A stretch of 64,000 bases of DNA from Aliikangiella coralliicola. GTDB lineage: Bacteria > Pseudomonadota > Gammaproteobacteria > Enterobacterales > Kangiellaceae. The first letter of the stretch is position 1. Each line of letters opens with the position of its first letter. The notes under the pieces are model-generated. The model had not been told where the DNA came from, did no database searches, and was given only the letters and a program-made list of their open reading frames with translations. Below, piece after piece: positions 1 through 8,375 of the stretch. The position numbers and the translations under genes are program-made. Where the stretch lies: NCBI RefSeq assembly GCF_007004725.1, contig NZ_ML660172.1:1-64000 (forward strand), written 5' to 3'.

Positions 1-1
1 A

Positions 2-2689
2 ATGTTTAAACTAGATCCAAAATCTAAGCAGCTTAGTAGAGAAGAAAGGCTATCTGAACAACAGCTTCACTCATGGGATTGGATGAATTTAGCAATTTCA
101 AAAAATGGAAAAGAGCTCACTTATATTAAGTCGAGCGATGGCTTCGGAGAATTTGATATTCAGAACCGAACTTTAAAAAGAACTTACCTGCTTCGAAATG
201 ATAGCCCGAGAAACAATCCGCATCCATTTAGAGAAGATTCAATGTGGGCAGTCAGCAAAGGCATATATTCAGATAAAATTTGGATAACTCATGCTGAGCC
301 TTTCATATCTTGGTTTGACCCCACTACTGGAGAAGGTAGGACCATTTCCACTCCATTAAATGAGCCCATTTATGACATACTGATTAGTGAATCAGAGGAC
401 CATTTTTGGCTTCTAGGAGAAAACAGTAATATAAATTCTTGGAATAGAAAGAGTAATTTAATAAGAACCTTTAATAGTGACGATGGCTTACCAGATATTG
501 GCGTTTATGGTAGAGCTAAAGGGGCTCTTCTAGAAAATGGCGCATTCTTCGGAAGTAAAAAAGGGCTTGTACTTATTGATTCTCAATTCGATATTAAGAC
601 ACAAACCCCTGCGAAAACGACTATTTCTAGTGTTAAGGTAAACTATGAAGAATTTGATTTTGATAGCCTTGAGGAAGAAAAAAATACACTAGAGCATAAT
701 CAAAATATAGTAGAGTTCGAGTTTTTTAGTCAAAGTACAGCTTTACCAAAATCTACCAAATACCGATATAGGCTTCTAGGATTGTATGATGAATGGAGAG
801 AGCTAAATATTGGGGATCGAAAAGTGCAATTTACTAATTTGGATCCAGGCGAGTATTCGTTTGAAGTCAGCAGCACGAATAACGCAGGTCATTGGGGGGA
901 AGTATCGAAATTTGACATAAATATTTCTCCACCGTGGTGGAAAACCGATATTGCTTATATTCTTTACATTTTATCTGTATTTTTTTCTATTTATTTCATA
1001 ATCGTATTTAGGACTCGCAGTTTAACTAAAAGAGCTGAATCGTTGGAAAAATCTGTGCAGTTAAGAACAGCAGAGCTTGCACAAGAAAAAAATAAGGTTG
1101 AGTTATTACTGACTAAAAAAAATGATGAATTTGCCAATGTTTCCCATGAGTTTCGAACTCCACTAACGTTAATTTTAGGGCCTGTACAGCGTCTGTTATC
1201 CAAGGGCGCAGAACAAGATGTCAAACAACTCAATATTATTCAACGCAATGGCTATCGATTATTACGTATGGTTGACCAAATGCTGAATATGGAAACTTTC
1301 CGTGTTAATTCAATAGTAAATCGTACCCCTCAAGATTTCTTTCAAATCATTTGGTTGGCCACTGAAGCATTTCAGCATATTGCCAATGAGAAGAATATCG
1401 TATTAAAGGCTGACAGGCTTGAAAAAGTTTATTTTGAATTTACAGCGGATGCATTCGACAAAATAATTTTAAATTTAATTTCCAACGCTATCAAATATAC
1501 GCCTGGCGGCGGTACTGTCGAAATTAGTTCATTAAGAACAACTAATAATGAATTATTGATTACAGTTAAGGATTCTGGGGTTGGTATACCTGAAGATAGA
1601 CAAGCTGATATTTTTGAAAGGTTTCAGCGTGTAATTGATACAGAGAGAGAGCACATAGTTGGTGCTGGTATCGGCTTAGCTTTAGTGAAAGATTTGGTTG
1701 AGGCTCATGGCGGTTACGTCGAACTTGAGAGCGAAGTTGGCAAGGGAACCAAAATATCTACTTTTTTACCTATCGTTAATGAAACCTCTTTTGAAGCTAC
1801 TGAAAGTCAAGTAAACGAAGAGTTAGCGGTAATGGAGTTAATGAGTATCACTTCGCAGGAAAGTATATTAGGCGAAGGAAAAAAGGCGATAAAATTTGAA
1901 GATACAAGAAACACCGTTCTAATAATAGAAGATAACTTAGATATGCTCGAATATGTTCGAGAGAGTATCGAACCAAATTACCATGTATTAATCGCCAAAA
2001 ACGGTTTAGAAGGAGTTGAGCTCGCTCTACAGCACGTACCAGACGTTATTATCAGTGACATTATGATGCCCAAAATGGATGGCTATCAGGTTACTAAAAA
2101 GTTGCGTGAGAGTAATATTACCAATCATATTCCTATTATTCTTCTCACTGCGAAAGGAGATTTAGAAAGTAGACTTAAAGGCTGGAGGGAAAAAGCTGAC
2201 GAATATTTAACGAAACCATTTAGTGTTGATGAGTTATTGTTACGAATCAAAAATCTATTAGATATTCGTAATATTCTTAAAAAACGCTTTGCTGAACTGG
2301 CTTTTAAGCAGCCAGAAAAAAGCCCAATTACTGATGAAATTGGAACAGGAAGCTCCCAAGATAAAGAACAACAACTGTTCTTAGAAAAACTTAATGAGGT
2401 GCTTGAGAATAATTACACAAACAGTGAAATTAAAGTAAGCGATATTTCTCAGAAAATTTCAATGAGTGAGCGCCAATTTCACCGTAAGCTTAAAAGCATT
2501 GTAGATTTGACTCCAAGAGAGTATCTGCGGCGTTTTCGATTAGATAAAGCTAAGGTTTTGTTGATTGATGGAAAACCATCAAATTTCGTCACCTATGAGG
2601 TCGGCTTTTCTTCACAAAGTTATTTCGGCAAGTGTTTTAAGGCTCAGTACGGTCTTTCACCATCAGAGTTTGTTAATGCCAATACTTGA
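2..2689 (+). CDS. Hybrid two-component sensor kinase with AraC output domain, 5' partial
   Basis: This is a one-protein two-component system that should sense a ligand outside the membrane and act directly on DNA. Residues count from the first Met at base 2. The remains of a beta-propeller cover about 1-200, a Y_Y_Y domain about 205-310, and one membrane helix about 315-337. HisKA follows with His382 in SHEFRTPL, then HATPase_c (DSGVGIP, GAGIGLAL). A receiver domain has Asp686 in SDIMMPK, and an AraC/XylS helix-turn-helix fills about 790-895. No signal peptide is visible and the propeller starts abruptly, so the true start lies upstream of the window. The architecture matches the HTCS regulators known from Bacteroidetes polysaccharide loci. 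The ligand and target genes cannot be read here. It differs from the three kinases at 44.7-62 kb, which lack the AraC domain. Confidence 0.9.
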   Translation: MFKLDPKSKQLSREERLSEQQLHSWDWMNLAISKNGKELTYIKSSDGFGEFDIQNRTLKRTYLLRNDSPRNNPHPFREDSMWAVSKGIYSDKIWITHAEPFISWFDPTTGEGRTISTPLNEPIYDILISESEDHFWLLGENSNINSWNRKSNLIRTFNSDDGLPDIGVYGRAKGALLENGAFFGSKKGLVLIDSQFDIKTQTPAKTTISSVKVNYEEFDFDSLEEEKNTLEHNQNIVEFEFFSQSTALPKSTKYRYRLLGLYDEWRELNIGDRKVQFTNLDPGEYSFEVSSTNNAGHWGEVSKFDINISPPWWKTDIAYILYILSVFFSIYFIIVFRTRSLTKRAESLEKSVQLRTAELAQEKNKVELLLTKKNDEFANVSHEFRTPLTLILGPVQRLLSKGAEQDVKQLNIIQRNGYRLLRMVDQMLNMETFRVNSIVNRTPQDFFQIIWLATEAFQHIANEKNIVLKADRLEKVYFEFTADAFDKIILNLISNAIKYTPGGGTVEISSLRTTNNELLITVKDSGVGIPEDRQADIFERFQRVIDTEREHIVGAGIGLALVKDLVEAHGGYVELESEVGKGTKISTFLPIVNETSFEATESQVNEELAVMELMSITSQESILGEGKKAIKFEDTRNTVLIIEDNLDMLEYVRESIEPNYHVLIAKNGLEGVELALQHVPDVIISDIMMPKMDGYQVTKKLRESNITNHIPIILLTAKGDLESRLKGWREKADEYLTKPFSVDELLLRIKNLLDIRNILKKRFAELAFKQPEKSPITDEIGTGSSQDKEQQLFLEKLNEVLENNYTNSEIKVSDISQKISMSERQFHRKLKSIVDLTPREYLRRFRLDKAKVLLIDGKPSNFVTYEVGFSSQSYFGKCFKAQYGLSPSEFVNANT

Positions 2690-2745
2690 GTGGAGCGTGA
2701 TAAGGCTTTATCTCTATTTACGCTTGTTGCAGATTTCATTAATGA

Positions 2746-2883
2746 GTCTTGCGGAGGTTTTACTACAATGGGATGGCGGGGATTGTTGGTGCATTGTCTG
2801 GCGTTGCCAAAGGAAGGCTTGCTATTACACTCAATGCAGCAATGAGTAGTGAACTGATGACAATAATTCTTTTCCTATTTTAA
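2746..2883 (+). pseudogene. Possible remnant of a C45/NAAA-like amide hydrolase (C-terminal fragment)
   Basis: Between the kinase stop and the next gene, a frame is open from base 2746 to a TAA at 2881. It encodes a peptide containing GIVGALSGVAKGRLAITLN. The spacing of glycines followed by TLN resembles a conserved segment of acid-ceramidase/NAAA-type and C45 acyltransferase-like amide hydrolases (G-x-x-G-x-L-T-G-x-x-x-G-x-x-x-x-T/A-x-N). No start codon or N-terminal nucleophile region is present, and a stop lies just upstream at 2743. I infer a decayed gene end. A chance resemblance is possible, because only about 25 residues carry the signal. Confidence 0.33.
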
Positions 2884-2928
2884 AGTTACGACTATGCTTA
2901 GCTAAGCAAATTTGAGTTTGGGGTGAGT

Positions 2929-3138
2929 ATGAATCAGCTAAAGATTATCTTATTAGTGTCGGTCGGAATGTTGGCTACTGCTTGCACAGAAAGTAAATAC
3001 AGCAAAATGTCAGATGCAGAGTTAAATCAAAAGAAACGTCATTGCGATAGTATCCCCAAAAAGTCACCGGTATTTGCGACTGGCTGTGAAAATATAGCGA
3101 AAGAAATTGAACGACGTAGGAAAGAGAAAAGAAAGTAA
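2929..3138 (+). CDS. Small putative lipoprotein
   Basis: The product is about 69 residues. It has a hydrophobic N-terminal segment followed by LATAC, a weak lipobox with Cys near residue 19, then a charged, lysine-rich tail (ERRRKEKRK). It resembles small entericidin-like or unknown lipoproteins, but I do not recognise a family. A GTG two codons upstream at 2923 is an alternative start; the ATG at 2929 lies very close to the GGGGTGA stretch. A strong hairpin terminator follows about 30 bases after the stop, which supports an independent transcript. Confidence 0.6.
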   Translation: MNQLKIILLVSVGMLATACTESKYSKMSDAELNQKKRHCDSIPKKSPVFATGCENIAKEIERRRKEKRK

Positions 3139-3168
3139 CTTAGATTAGTTAGACAATCGAATAGATAC

Positions 3169-3199
3169 AAAAAAGCCCGCTAAAATAGCGGGCTTTTTT
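3169..3199. terminator. Rho-independent terminator, probably bidirectional
   Basis: An 8-bp stem GCCCGCTA / TAGCGGGC with an AAA loop (3175-3193) is flanked by six A on the left and six T on the right. It can therefore end the small lipoprotein transcript on the plus strand and the tRNA-Met transcript on the minus strand. Confidence 0.88.
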
Positions 3200-3203
3200 A
3201 ATA

Positions 3204-3280
3204 TGGTAGCAAGGAGTGGATTTGAACCACCGACCCCATCATTATGAGTGATGTGCTCTAACCAACTGAGCTACCTTGCC
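3204..3280 (-). tRNA. tRNA-Met (CAT), elongator
   Basis: The minus strand folds into a full cloverleaf of 77 nt with an encoded 3' CCA. The anticodon loop is CTCATAA (bases 3242-3248), with anticodon CAT at 3244-3246. The segment from the D arm through the variable loop (AGCTCAGTTGGTTAGAGC, then CATCACTCATAATGATG) matches, from memory, the E. coli elongator tRNA-Met, and the body is not of initiator type. The acceptor stem has a G1-U72 wobble pair. A CAT anticodon could also mark a lysidine-modified tRNA-Ile2, a TilS substrate (tilS is in this window), but the body favours Met. Confidence 0.93.
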
Positions 3281-3335
3281 ATAATCGATTTGGTATTGAT
3301 TTCTTGAAATTTTGGTCAAGACTCAAGAGCCGCGT

Positions 3336-3364
3336 ATTCTGAAGATTAGCGGCTCATTTGTCAA
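3336..3364 (-). promoter_or_regulatory. Candidate sigma-70 promoter of tRNA-Met
   Basis: On the minus strand, TTGACA (3359-3364) is followed after exactly 17 bases by CAGAAT (3336-3341), about 55 bases upstream of the mature tRNA. The bases after the -10 element (ACGCGGC) are GC-rich, as in stringently controlled stable-RNA promoters. The same bases form part of a 7-bp inverted repeat GAGCCGC / GCGGCTC (3327-3355), which could instead be a weak ychF terminator. Confidence 0.6.
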
Positions 3365-3410
3365 CAGTATTACACTTATTTTAGTTATTTTTTACTACTT
3401 TTGTTGTTGG

Positions 3411-4502
3411 TTAAACATTAAAGCGAAAATGAACCACATCACCATCTTTTACGATGTACTCTTTGCCTTCTAAGCGCCATTTGCCGGCTTCTTTAGCGCC
3501 TGCTTCGCCCTTAAAATTAACGAAATCATCATAACTGGTAACCTCGGCTCGAATAAAACCCTTTTCAAAGTCAGTATGGATGACACCTGCAGCCTGTGGC
3601 GCAGTCGCGTTGATTGGAATTGTCCATGCGCGAACTTCTTTCACGCCAGCAGTGAAATAGGTTTGTAGGCCTAACAAGTCATAACCAGCACGAATTACTC
3701 GGTTTAAACCCGGCTCATTTAACCCCATTTCTTCTAGAAACTCTAATTGTTCTTCTGCATCTAATCCAGCTAACTCAGACTCCATAGACGCACATACAGC
3801 GACGATACTCGCTTTTTCTTTTGCTGCTAATTCGGCAACCTGATCGAGGTAAGGATTATTCTCAAAACCATTGTCGCTTACATTTGCGATGTACATGGTG
3901 GGTTTACTGGTAATCATCTGCATTTTGCTGACAACTGCCCATTCGTCTTTATCCCAGTCGCCCGCTCGAATCGGTTGGCCTCCATCTAGCAGCCCGCGAC
4001 ATTTTTCTAATAAAACCAGCATCGCTTTAGCGTCTTTATCGCCACTTTTAGCAATTTTAGTGTTTTTCAATATCTGCTTTTCTACTGACTCCAAATCAGC
4101 AAGCGCTAGCTCAGTATTAATAACTTCAATATCATCCAGAGGATCGATTTTATTCTCAACGTGAATGACGTCATCATTTTCGAAACAACGAACCACGTGG
4201 GCTATTGCATCAGTTGCACGAATGTTGCCTAAAAATTGGTTACCTAAACCTTCACCTTTGGAAGCGCCTTTTACCAGGCCGGCGATATCAACGAATTCCA
4301 TAGTGGTTGGTATGACTTTTTCAGGACTAACTATTTCTGCGAGTGCGTCAAGGCGAGGGTCAGGCATTGGCACGACACCTGTATTTGGCTCGATAGTACA
4401 GAAAGGATAGTTTTGAGCATCGATGCCTGCGTCGGTCAGTGCGTTAAATAAAGTCGATTTACCTACATTGGGTAGGCCAACGATTCCACATTTGAAACCC
4501 AT
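3411..4502 (-). CDS. ychF: Redox-regulated ATPase YchF (Obg/Ola1 family)
   Basis: The 363-residue length is normal for the family. It has a P-loop GLPNVGKST at residues 9-17, a switch [12 protein letters not shown] near 70, and NVSD near 208 in place of the NKxD guanine motif, consistent with the known ATP preference of YchF. A C-terminal TGS domain ends in [13 protein letters not shown]. The protein binds ribosomes and is linked to translation and oxidative stress. It follows pth on the same strand after about 110 bases, the usual gammaproteobacterial pair. Confidence 0.97.
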   Translation of the reverse strand: MGFKCGIVGLPNVGKSTLFNALTDAGIDAQNYPFCTIEPNTGVVPMPDPRLDALAEIVSPEKVIPTTMEFVDIAGLVKGASKGEGLGNQFLGNIRATDAIAHVVRCFENDDVIHVENKIDPLDDIEVINTELALADLESVEKQILKNTKIAKSGDKDAKAMLVLLEKCRGLLDGGQPIRAGDWDKDEWAVVSKMQMITSKPTMYIANVSDNGFENNPYLDQVAELAAKEKASIVAVCASMESELAGLDAEEQLEFLEEMGLNEPGLNRVIRAGYDLLGLQTYFTAGVKEVRAWTIPINATAPQAAGVIHTDFEKGFIRAEVTSYDDFVNFKGEAGAKEAGKWRLEGKEYIVKDGDVVHFRFNV

Positions 4503-4611
4503 GGTGTTACTCCTAAAAATCAGTTATGAATTCAGGGGAACATATAAAATCCCTGAACTTTATTAAATGCTCAACGCAATTGTTTTAAAAATACGGCTGT
4601 GTGATAAAGAT

Positions 4612-5196
4612 CTATGCTTTGAATGCATGCATGCTTTGCATGACTTTATCGTGCTGGCCGGTAATAATATCGCTGGTATGGCGTAATGCTTTATCGATGC
4701 TTTCATCGATTGAACGCTGATCATCTGGAGATGCCTTACCCAGAACATAATTATGTACCTGGTTTTTATTGCCAGGATGACCAATACCGATTCTTAGCCG
4801 GTAAAAATCGCGGCAGTTTGCCAATGACTTAATAATGTCTCTCAGGCCGTTGTGGCCGCCGTGGCCGCCTGATTTCTTTAATTTTACAGTGCCAGGATCA
4901 ATATCCAGTTCATCATGAGCGACCAGGATTTCATCGGGCAAAATTTTATAAAAAGTTGCTAAAGCCCCAACGGCTTTGCCACTCAAATTCATAAAAGTAT
5001 TCGGAATGAGTAATCGACAATCTTGGTTGCCAATTAAGCCTCGCCCAACGTGACCAAAAAATTTAGTTTCCAGTTGCAGCGGGATAGAGTAATCGTTTGC
5101 CAGGGCTTCGACATACCAAGCGCCAGCATTGTGTCGGGTCTGAGAGTATTGAGGGCCCGGATTTCCGAGCCCTACAATAAGTTTGATATTTGCCAT
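4612..5196 (-). CDS. pth: Peptidyl-tRNA hydrolase
   Basis: This enzyme releases tRNA from prematurely dropped peptidyl-tRNA in the cytoplasm. The 194-residue length fits bacterial Pth. All expected catalytic and binding positions are visible: Asn12 and His22 in GNPGPQYSQTRHNAGAW, Asn70 in PNTFMN, Asp95 in AHDELD, and the SGGHGGHNG segment. It lies about 55 bases downstream of rplY with no obvious terminator between them, so it is probably cotranscribed with rplY and ychF. Confidence 0.97.
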   Translation of the reverse strand: MANIKLIVGLGNPGPQYSQTRHNAGAWYVEALANDYSIPLQLETKFFGHVGRGLIGNQDCRLLIPNTFMNLSGKAVGALATFYKILPDEILVAHDELDIDPGTVKLKKSGGHGGHNGLRDIIKSLANCRDFYRLRIGIGHPGNKNQVHNYVLGKASPDDQRSIDESIDKALRHTSDIITGQHDKVMQSMHAFKA

Positions 5197-5251
5197 ATCG
5201 ATTGATCTCTAGATTGTTAATTAATAATCAACAACCTAAGAGTTAAGAAGA

Positions 5252-5890
5252 CTACTCAGCAGCTTCTTCGCTTGAGTCGCCTTCAGCATCGCCACCGGCA
5301 GAAGCCGCACCACGGCTTTTATGGATGGTCACTATAGCTTGGTCGTGGTCGTCACCTTGAGATAGCTCAACGATTTCAACGCCTTTTGGCAACTTGATGT
5401 CTGACAAGTGAACTACTTGATCCATTTCAAGATCGGCCAGGTCAACTTCGATGAACTCTGGTAAGTTCTTCGGTAAACAAGCTACTTCAACGCTGGTGTA
5501 AGCGTGACTTACAACACCACCGGCTTTAACACCAGGGCATTTCTCTTCGTTTAAGTAGTGAATTGGCACAGCAGTGTGTAGCTTTTCTGTTGCCTTAACG
5601 CGTAAAAAGTCAACGTGGTTAACTTTTGGCTTGAAAGGGTGACGCTGAAGATCTTTAAGAATCACTTTTTCTGTTTTCTTACCTGATTTTAAGGTCAGGA
5701 TGTGCGAGTAAAAAGCTTCTTCTTCAAGGTGCTTGAGAATTTCAGGATGGCTGATAGAAATAGGCTGAGGTTTTTTACCTGCGCCATATACAATGCCAGG
5801 AATTTTGTCTTCAAGACGACGTAGGCGGCGGCTCGCACCTTTCCCCAGATCTTCTCGAAGCTCTACATTTAATTCAAATGAATCACTCAT
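5252..5890 (-). CDS. rplY: 50S ribosomal protein L25, CTC/TL5 type
   Basis: L25 binds 5S rRNA in the large ribosomal subunit. The protein is 212 residues: an L25 domain (about 1-95, with RRLRRLEDKIPGIVYG) plus the C-terminal TL5 domain and an acidic tail (GDSSEEAAE). It is thus the long CTC form, not the short 94-residue E. coli form. I place the start at the ATG at 5888-5890 because GGAGAG precedes it by seven bases. The longer open frame to 6031 runs through the promoter and leader hairpins and is not needed. A structured leader lies directly upstream. Confidence 0.96.
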   Translation of the reverse strand: MSDSFELNVELREDLGKGASRRLRRLEDKIPGIVYGAGKKPQPISISHPEILKHLEEEAFYSHILTLKSGKKTEKVILKDLQRHPFKPKVNHVDFLRVKATEKLHTAVPIHYLNEEKCPGVKAGGVVSHAYTSVEVACLPKNLPEFIEVDLADLEMDQVVHLSDIKLPKGVEIVELSQGDDHDQAIVTIHKSRGAASAGGDAEGDSSEEAAE

Positions 5891-5996
5891 TTTGTAACTC
5901 TCCAAAAAACAATATTTTTCCTTGTCCGCGACCAGTACAAGGAGTGGATCGCCGTCAATCGTTTGACAGGCGATGATTACCCTTTGCAAAAAGGGC
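5891..5996 (-). promoter_or_regulatory. Structured 5' leader of rplY
   Basis: The predicted untranslated leader of about 105 nt holds three consecutive hairpins. In transcript order these are CCCTTT/AAAGGG (5980-5995), an 11-bp stem ATCGCC-GTCAA/TTGAC-GGCGAT with one bulge (5948-5974), and TCCTTGT/ACAAGGA (5919-5943). An A/T-rich stretch and the GGAGAG ribosome site follow. Autogenous control of rplY by L25 through its 5' UTR is reported for E. coli, so a similar role is plausible. Whether these hairpins mimic the 5S site was not tested. Confidence 0.55.
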
Positions 5997-6001
5997 GGCG
6001 A

Positions 6002-6031
6002 ATTATAAAGTAGGGAGGGGTAGAAGTGCAA
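6002..6031 (-). promoter_or_regulatory. Sigma-70 promoter of rplY
   Basis: On the minus strand, TTGCAC (6026-6031) is separated by 18 bases from a perfect TATAAT (6002-6007). The predicted start near 5995 would begin the transcript just at the first leader hairpin. Confidence 0.7.
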
Positions 6032-6124
6032 GTGTTAAGGGCGTTCACAAGCGTTTAGATTTGGTTTGCTTAAACGCAGGTTACTCAAAATAACCTGAAT
6101 ATGCTCTTATTAATAGAAAATAAT

Positions 6125-6152
6125 AAAAAAGGCGCTGTTTAGCGCCTTTAAT
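6125..6152 (-). terminator. Rho-independent terminator after prs
   Basis: The stem GGCGCT / AGCGCC with loop GTTT (6131-6146) is preceded on the plus strand by six A, which read as a U-tract for minus-strand transcripts. It lies about 30 bases after the prs stop and separates prs from the rplY promoter. Confidence 0.82.
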
Positions 6153-6176
6153 AATAAAATCATTTAAATGAGTGAC

Positions 6177-7124
6177 TTAATCCATAAACATGGAGCTAAG
6201 AGACTCTTCTTCATTCACACGTCGAATGGACTCACCTAACATTTCGGAAAGCGTCAACACGGTAATTCTTTCGCAATTCTTTGCTTCTTCGCTTAAAGGT
6301 ATTGTATCGGTGATAACCAGTTTATCAAGAACCGAGTTATTAATGTTGTCAATTGCTTTGCCAGACAGAACAGGGTGTGTCGCATAGGCTAATACGCTCT
6401 TAGCACCGTTGGCTTTAAGTGCACCTGCAGCGGTACAAAGTGTTCCTGCCGTATCAACCATATCGTCGAGGATAATACATTCGCGCCCGGCAACATCACC
6501 GATAATATGCATAACTTCAGATTTGTTTGCTTCTGGGCGACGTTTATCGATAATCGCTAATTCCGCGTCATTAAGGCGTTTGGCAACGGCTCTCGCTCGA
6601 ACCACACCGCCAACATCAGGAGAAACAACAATTTCATCGCCTGACCAGTTATTCTGAATGTGTTCAATAAGTACCGGTGTTGCGTAGACATTATCAACCG
6701 GAATATCGAAAAAGCCCTGAATCTGGTCAGCATGAAGGTCAACAGTTAAAACTCGGTTGATTCCAACAACTGCCATCATGTCTGCAACGACTTTGGCACT
6801 AATTGGAACCCTGGCGCTACGAACACGTCGATCTTGGCGGGCATAACCGAAATAGGGGACAACTGCTGTTATGCGGCCTGCAGACGCTCTACGTAATGCA
6901 TCGGCCATAACCACAAGCTCCATCAGGCTTTCATTGGTAGGGGCACAAGTTGATTGAATAATGAATACATCCATTCCACGGACATTTTCGAGAATTTCAA
7001 CTGCGACTTCGCCGTCGCTAAATCGACCGACTTTCGCTTTGCCAATTTCAACATCTAAAAAATTGGCAATTTTGTTGGCTAATTCTGGTGTGGAATTTCC
7101 ACTAAAGAGCATCATATCAGACAT
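6177..7124 (-). CDS. prs: Ribose-phosphate pyrophosphokinase (PRPP synthetase)
   Basis: The enzyme makes PRPP from ribose 5-phosphate and ATP for nucleotide, histidine and tryptophan synthesis. The 315-residue length matches the class I family. Visible motifs are [14 protein letters not shown], the flexible-loop region [19 protein letters not shown], and the PRPP-binding loop [10 protein letters not shown] near 220. The start [16 protein letters not shown] aligns with the usual N-terminus. It lies downstream of tRNA-Gln and ispE and ends in a clear terminator. Confidence 0.98.
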   Translation of the reverse strand: MSDMMLFSGNSTPELANKIANFLDVEIGKAKVGRFSDGEVAVEILENVRGMDVFIIQSTCAPTNESLMELVVMADALRRASAGRITAVVPYFGYARQDRRVRSARVPISAKVVADMMAVVGINRVLTVDLHADQIQGFFDIPVDNVYATPVLIEHIQNNWSGDEIVVSPDVGGVVRARAVAKRLNDAELAIIDKRRPEANKSEVMHIIGDVAGRECIILDDMVDTAGTLCTAAGALKANGAKSVLAYATHPVLSGKAIDNINNSVLDKLVITDTIPLSEEAKNCERITVLTLSEMLGESIRRVNEEESLSSMFMD

Positions 7125-7285
7125 TACTAGACCCCAATTGTCTTAACCTGGAATTAAATAGAGAGCGAGAAAAATAAACTGTTGAATAAGAATAATATAT
7201 CAGGATAGCTAGTTGTGCTTTTATTATTTGAAAAATACTAGCCATTTGATCGATATATAGGAAATCAATATAAAGGAAAATAAAA

Positions 7286-7360
7286 TGGCAGGGGTAGCTG
7301 GATTCGAACCAACGCATGACGGGATCAAAACCCGTTGCCTTACCGCTTGGCGATACCCCT
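7286..7360 (-). tRNA. tRNA-Gln (TTG)
   Basis: A 75-nt cloverleaf on the minus strand has an encoded CCA. The anticodon stem ACGGG/CCCGT encloses loop TTTTGAT (7324-7330), with anticodon TTG at 7326-7328, which reads CAA. The D arm GCCAAGCGGTAAGGC and acceptor AGGGGTA/TACCCCT are typical of Gln tRNA. It sits between ispE and prs, a position where glutamine tRNA genes often occur in gammaproteobacteria. Confidence 0.95.
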
Positions 7361-7368
7361 GTTATGTT

Positions 7369-7406
7369 AGCACTGTAACATCAGTGCTGTACTATCAGTC
7401 TAGTAC
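7369..7406 (-). repeat. Two adjacent perfect hairpins between ispE and tRNA-Gln
   Basis: AGCACTG / CAGTGCT with a 6-nt loop (7369-7388) is followed without spacing by GTACTA / TAGTAC with a 6-nt loop (7389-7406). They fill nearly all of the 51 bases between the ispE stop and the tRNA. Neither has a T-run, so they are not standard terminators. They may be processing or stability elements. Confidence 0.6.
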
Positions 7407-7411
7407 GAATT

Positions 7412-8323
7412 TCACATTCCGGCGTGAAGTGGTGAAATGTTAACTCCACTGGCCTCAAAACATGGCCATTCACATCGGGACGCTATTTTACGCATTTCTT
7501 GCTCATTGTCAAAGGGTGCAAACAAACAACTTCCACTTCCGGTCATTCGTGCATAAGAATTAAACTGTTTTAGCCATTCTAATGCTTTTCTAACCTCTGG
7601 ATAGTCATCGCATACGATGTCTTGCATGCAGTTTGTACCTTGAAAAGGTAGCTCCAGTGCGTTGAGGTCGCGTATTGTGATGGCTTTGCTATTTCTTGTC
7701 AATAAGGGATTTGAAAAAATTTTTGCGGTGGATATATGACAACCAGGTTGAACTACTAAATACCAGGTTTTCGGCAGTTCAAAAGGGGTTAATATTTCAC
7801 CGATACCTTCAACAAAAGCGCTGTTACCCATCACAAAAATTGGTACATCAGCGCCGAGTGAAAGGCCGATATCAGCCAGAGTTTTCAGGGGTAGTTCCAG
7901 CTGCCATAACTGGTTTAGCGCAACTAATGTCGTTGCACAATTAGAACTACCACCGCCGACGCCTCCGCCAACAGGCAAAACTTTATCGAGATGAATGAAT
8001 GCGCCCCAATTTTTTTCAGCAAATTGCTTACCCGATTGATTATCGAGTTGGTTGATCGCAAATTCCCGAAGTTTTTTGGCGGCTCTAATAACCAGGTTAT
8101 CTGTTCCACTTAATTCCGGCGCACTACAGGTAAAATTAATTTGGCCGTTTCGAGTCACTTCAATATTCAGCTTATCGCCATAATCAAGTAGTTGAAAGAC
8201 GCTTTGCAAATTATGATATCCATTGTCTCTCTGGCCGACAATTTTCAAGGACAGGTTGAGTTTAGCCGGGCAAGGCCAGGTTGTTAAAGAAGCATCGTTA
8301 TTTGAAGGCAAGTGGTTATTCAT
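7412..8323 (-). CDS. ispE: 4-diphosphocytidyl-2-C-methyl-D-erythritol kinase
   Basis: This GHMP kinase phosphorylates CDP-methylerythritol in the MEP isoprenoid pathway. The 303-residue protein shows the N-terminal substrate segment PAKLNLSLKIVGQRDNGYH, the glycine-rich ATP loop LPVGGGVGGGSSNCA near residue 110, and a C-terminal RMTGSGSCLFAPF motif. It lies 52 bases downstream of lolB on the same strand, the standard lolB-ispE-prs order. Confidence 0.97.
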   Translation of the reverse strand: MNNHLPSNNDASLTTWPCPAKLNLSLKIVGQRDNGYHNLQSVFQLLDYGDKLNIEVTRNGQINFTCSAPELSGTDNLVIRAAKKLREFAINQLDNQSGKQFAEKNWGAFIHLDKVLPVGGGVGGGSSNCATTLVALNQLWQLELPLKTLADIGLSLGADVPIFVMGNSAFVEGIGEILTPFELPKTWYLVVQPGCHISTAKIFSNPLLTRNSKAITIRDLNALELPFQGTNCMQDIVCDDYPEVRKALEWLKQFNSYARMTGSGSCLFAPFDNEQEMRKIASRCEWPCFEASGVNISPLHAGM

Positions 8324-8375
8324 TATCTTTGCTTTGGATTAACGGTTAAAAACTTAGCACGGGTATATACCTGTT

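Noticed and set aside
2565-2849. A 94-residue open frame overlapping the end of the first kinase
   Set aside because: It overlaps the AraC domain coding sequence in another frame and has biased, Leu/Cys-rich composition; the amide-hydrolase-like signal lies in a different frame.
5891-6031. A 47-residue N-terminal extension of L25
   Set aside because: The extension covers the promoter -35 region and the leader hairpins; the ATG at 5890 has the correct family N-terminus and a strong ribosome site.
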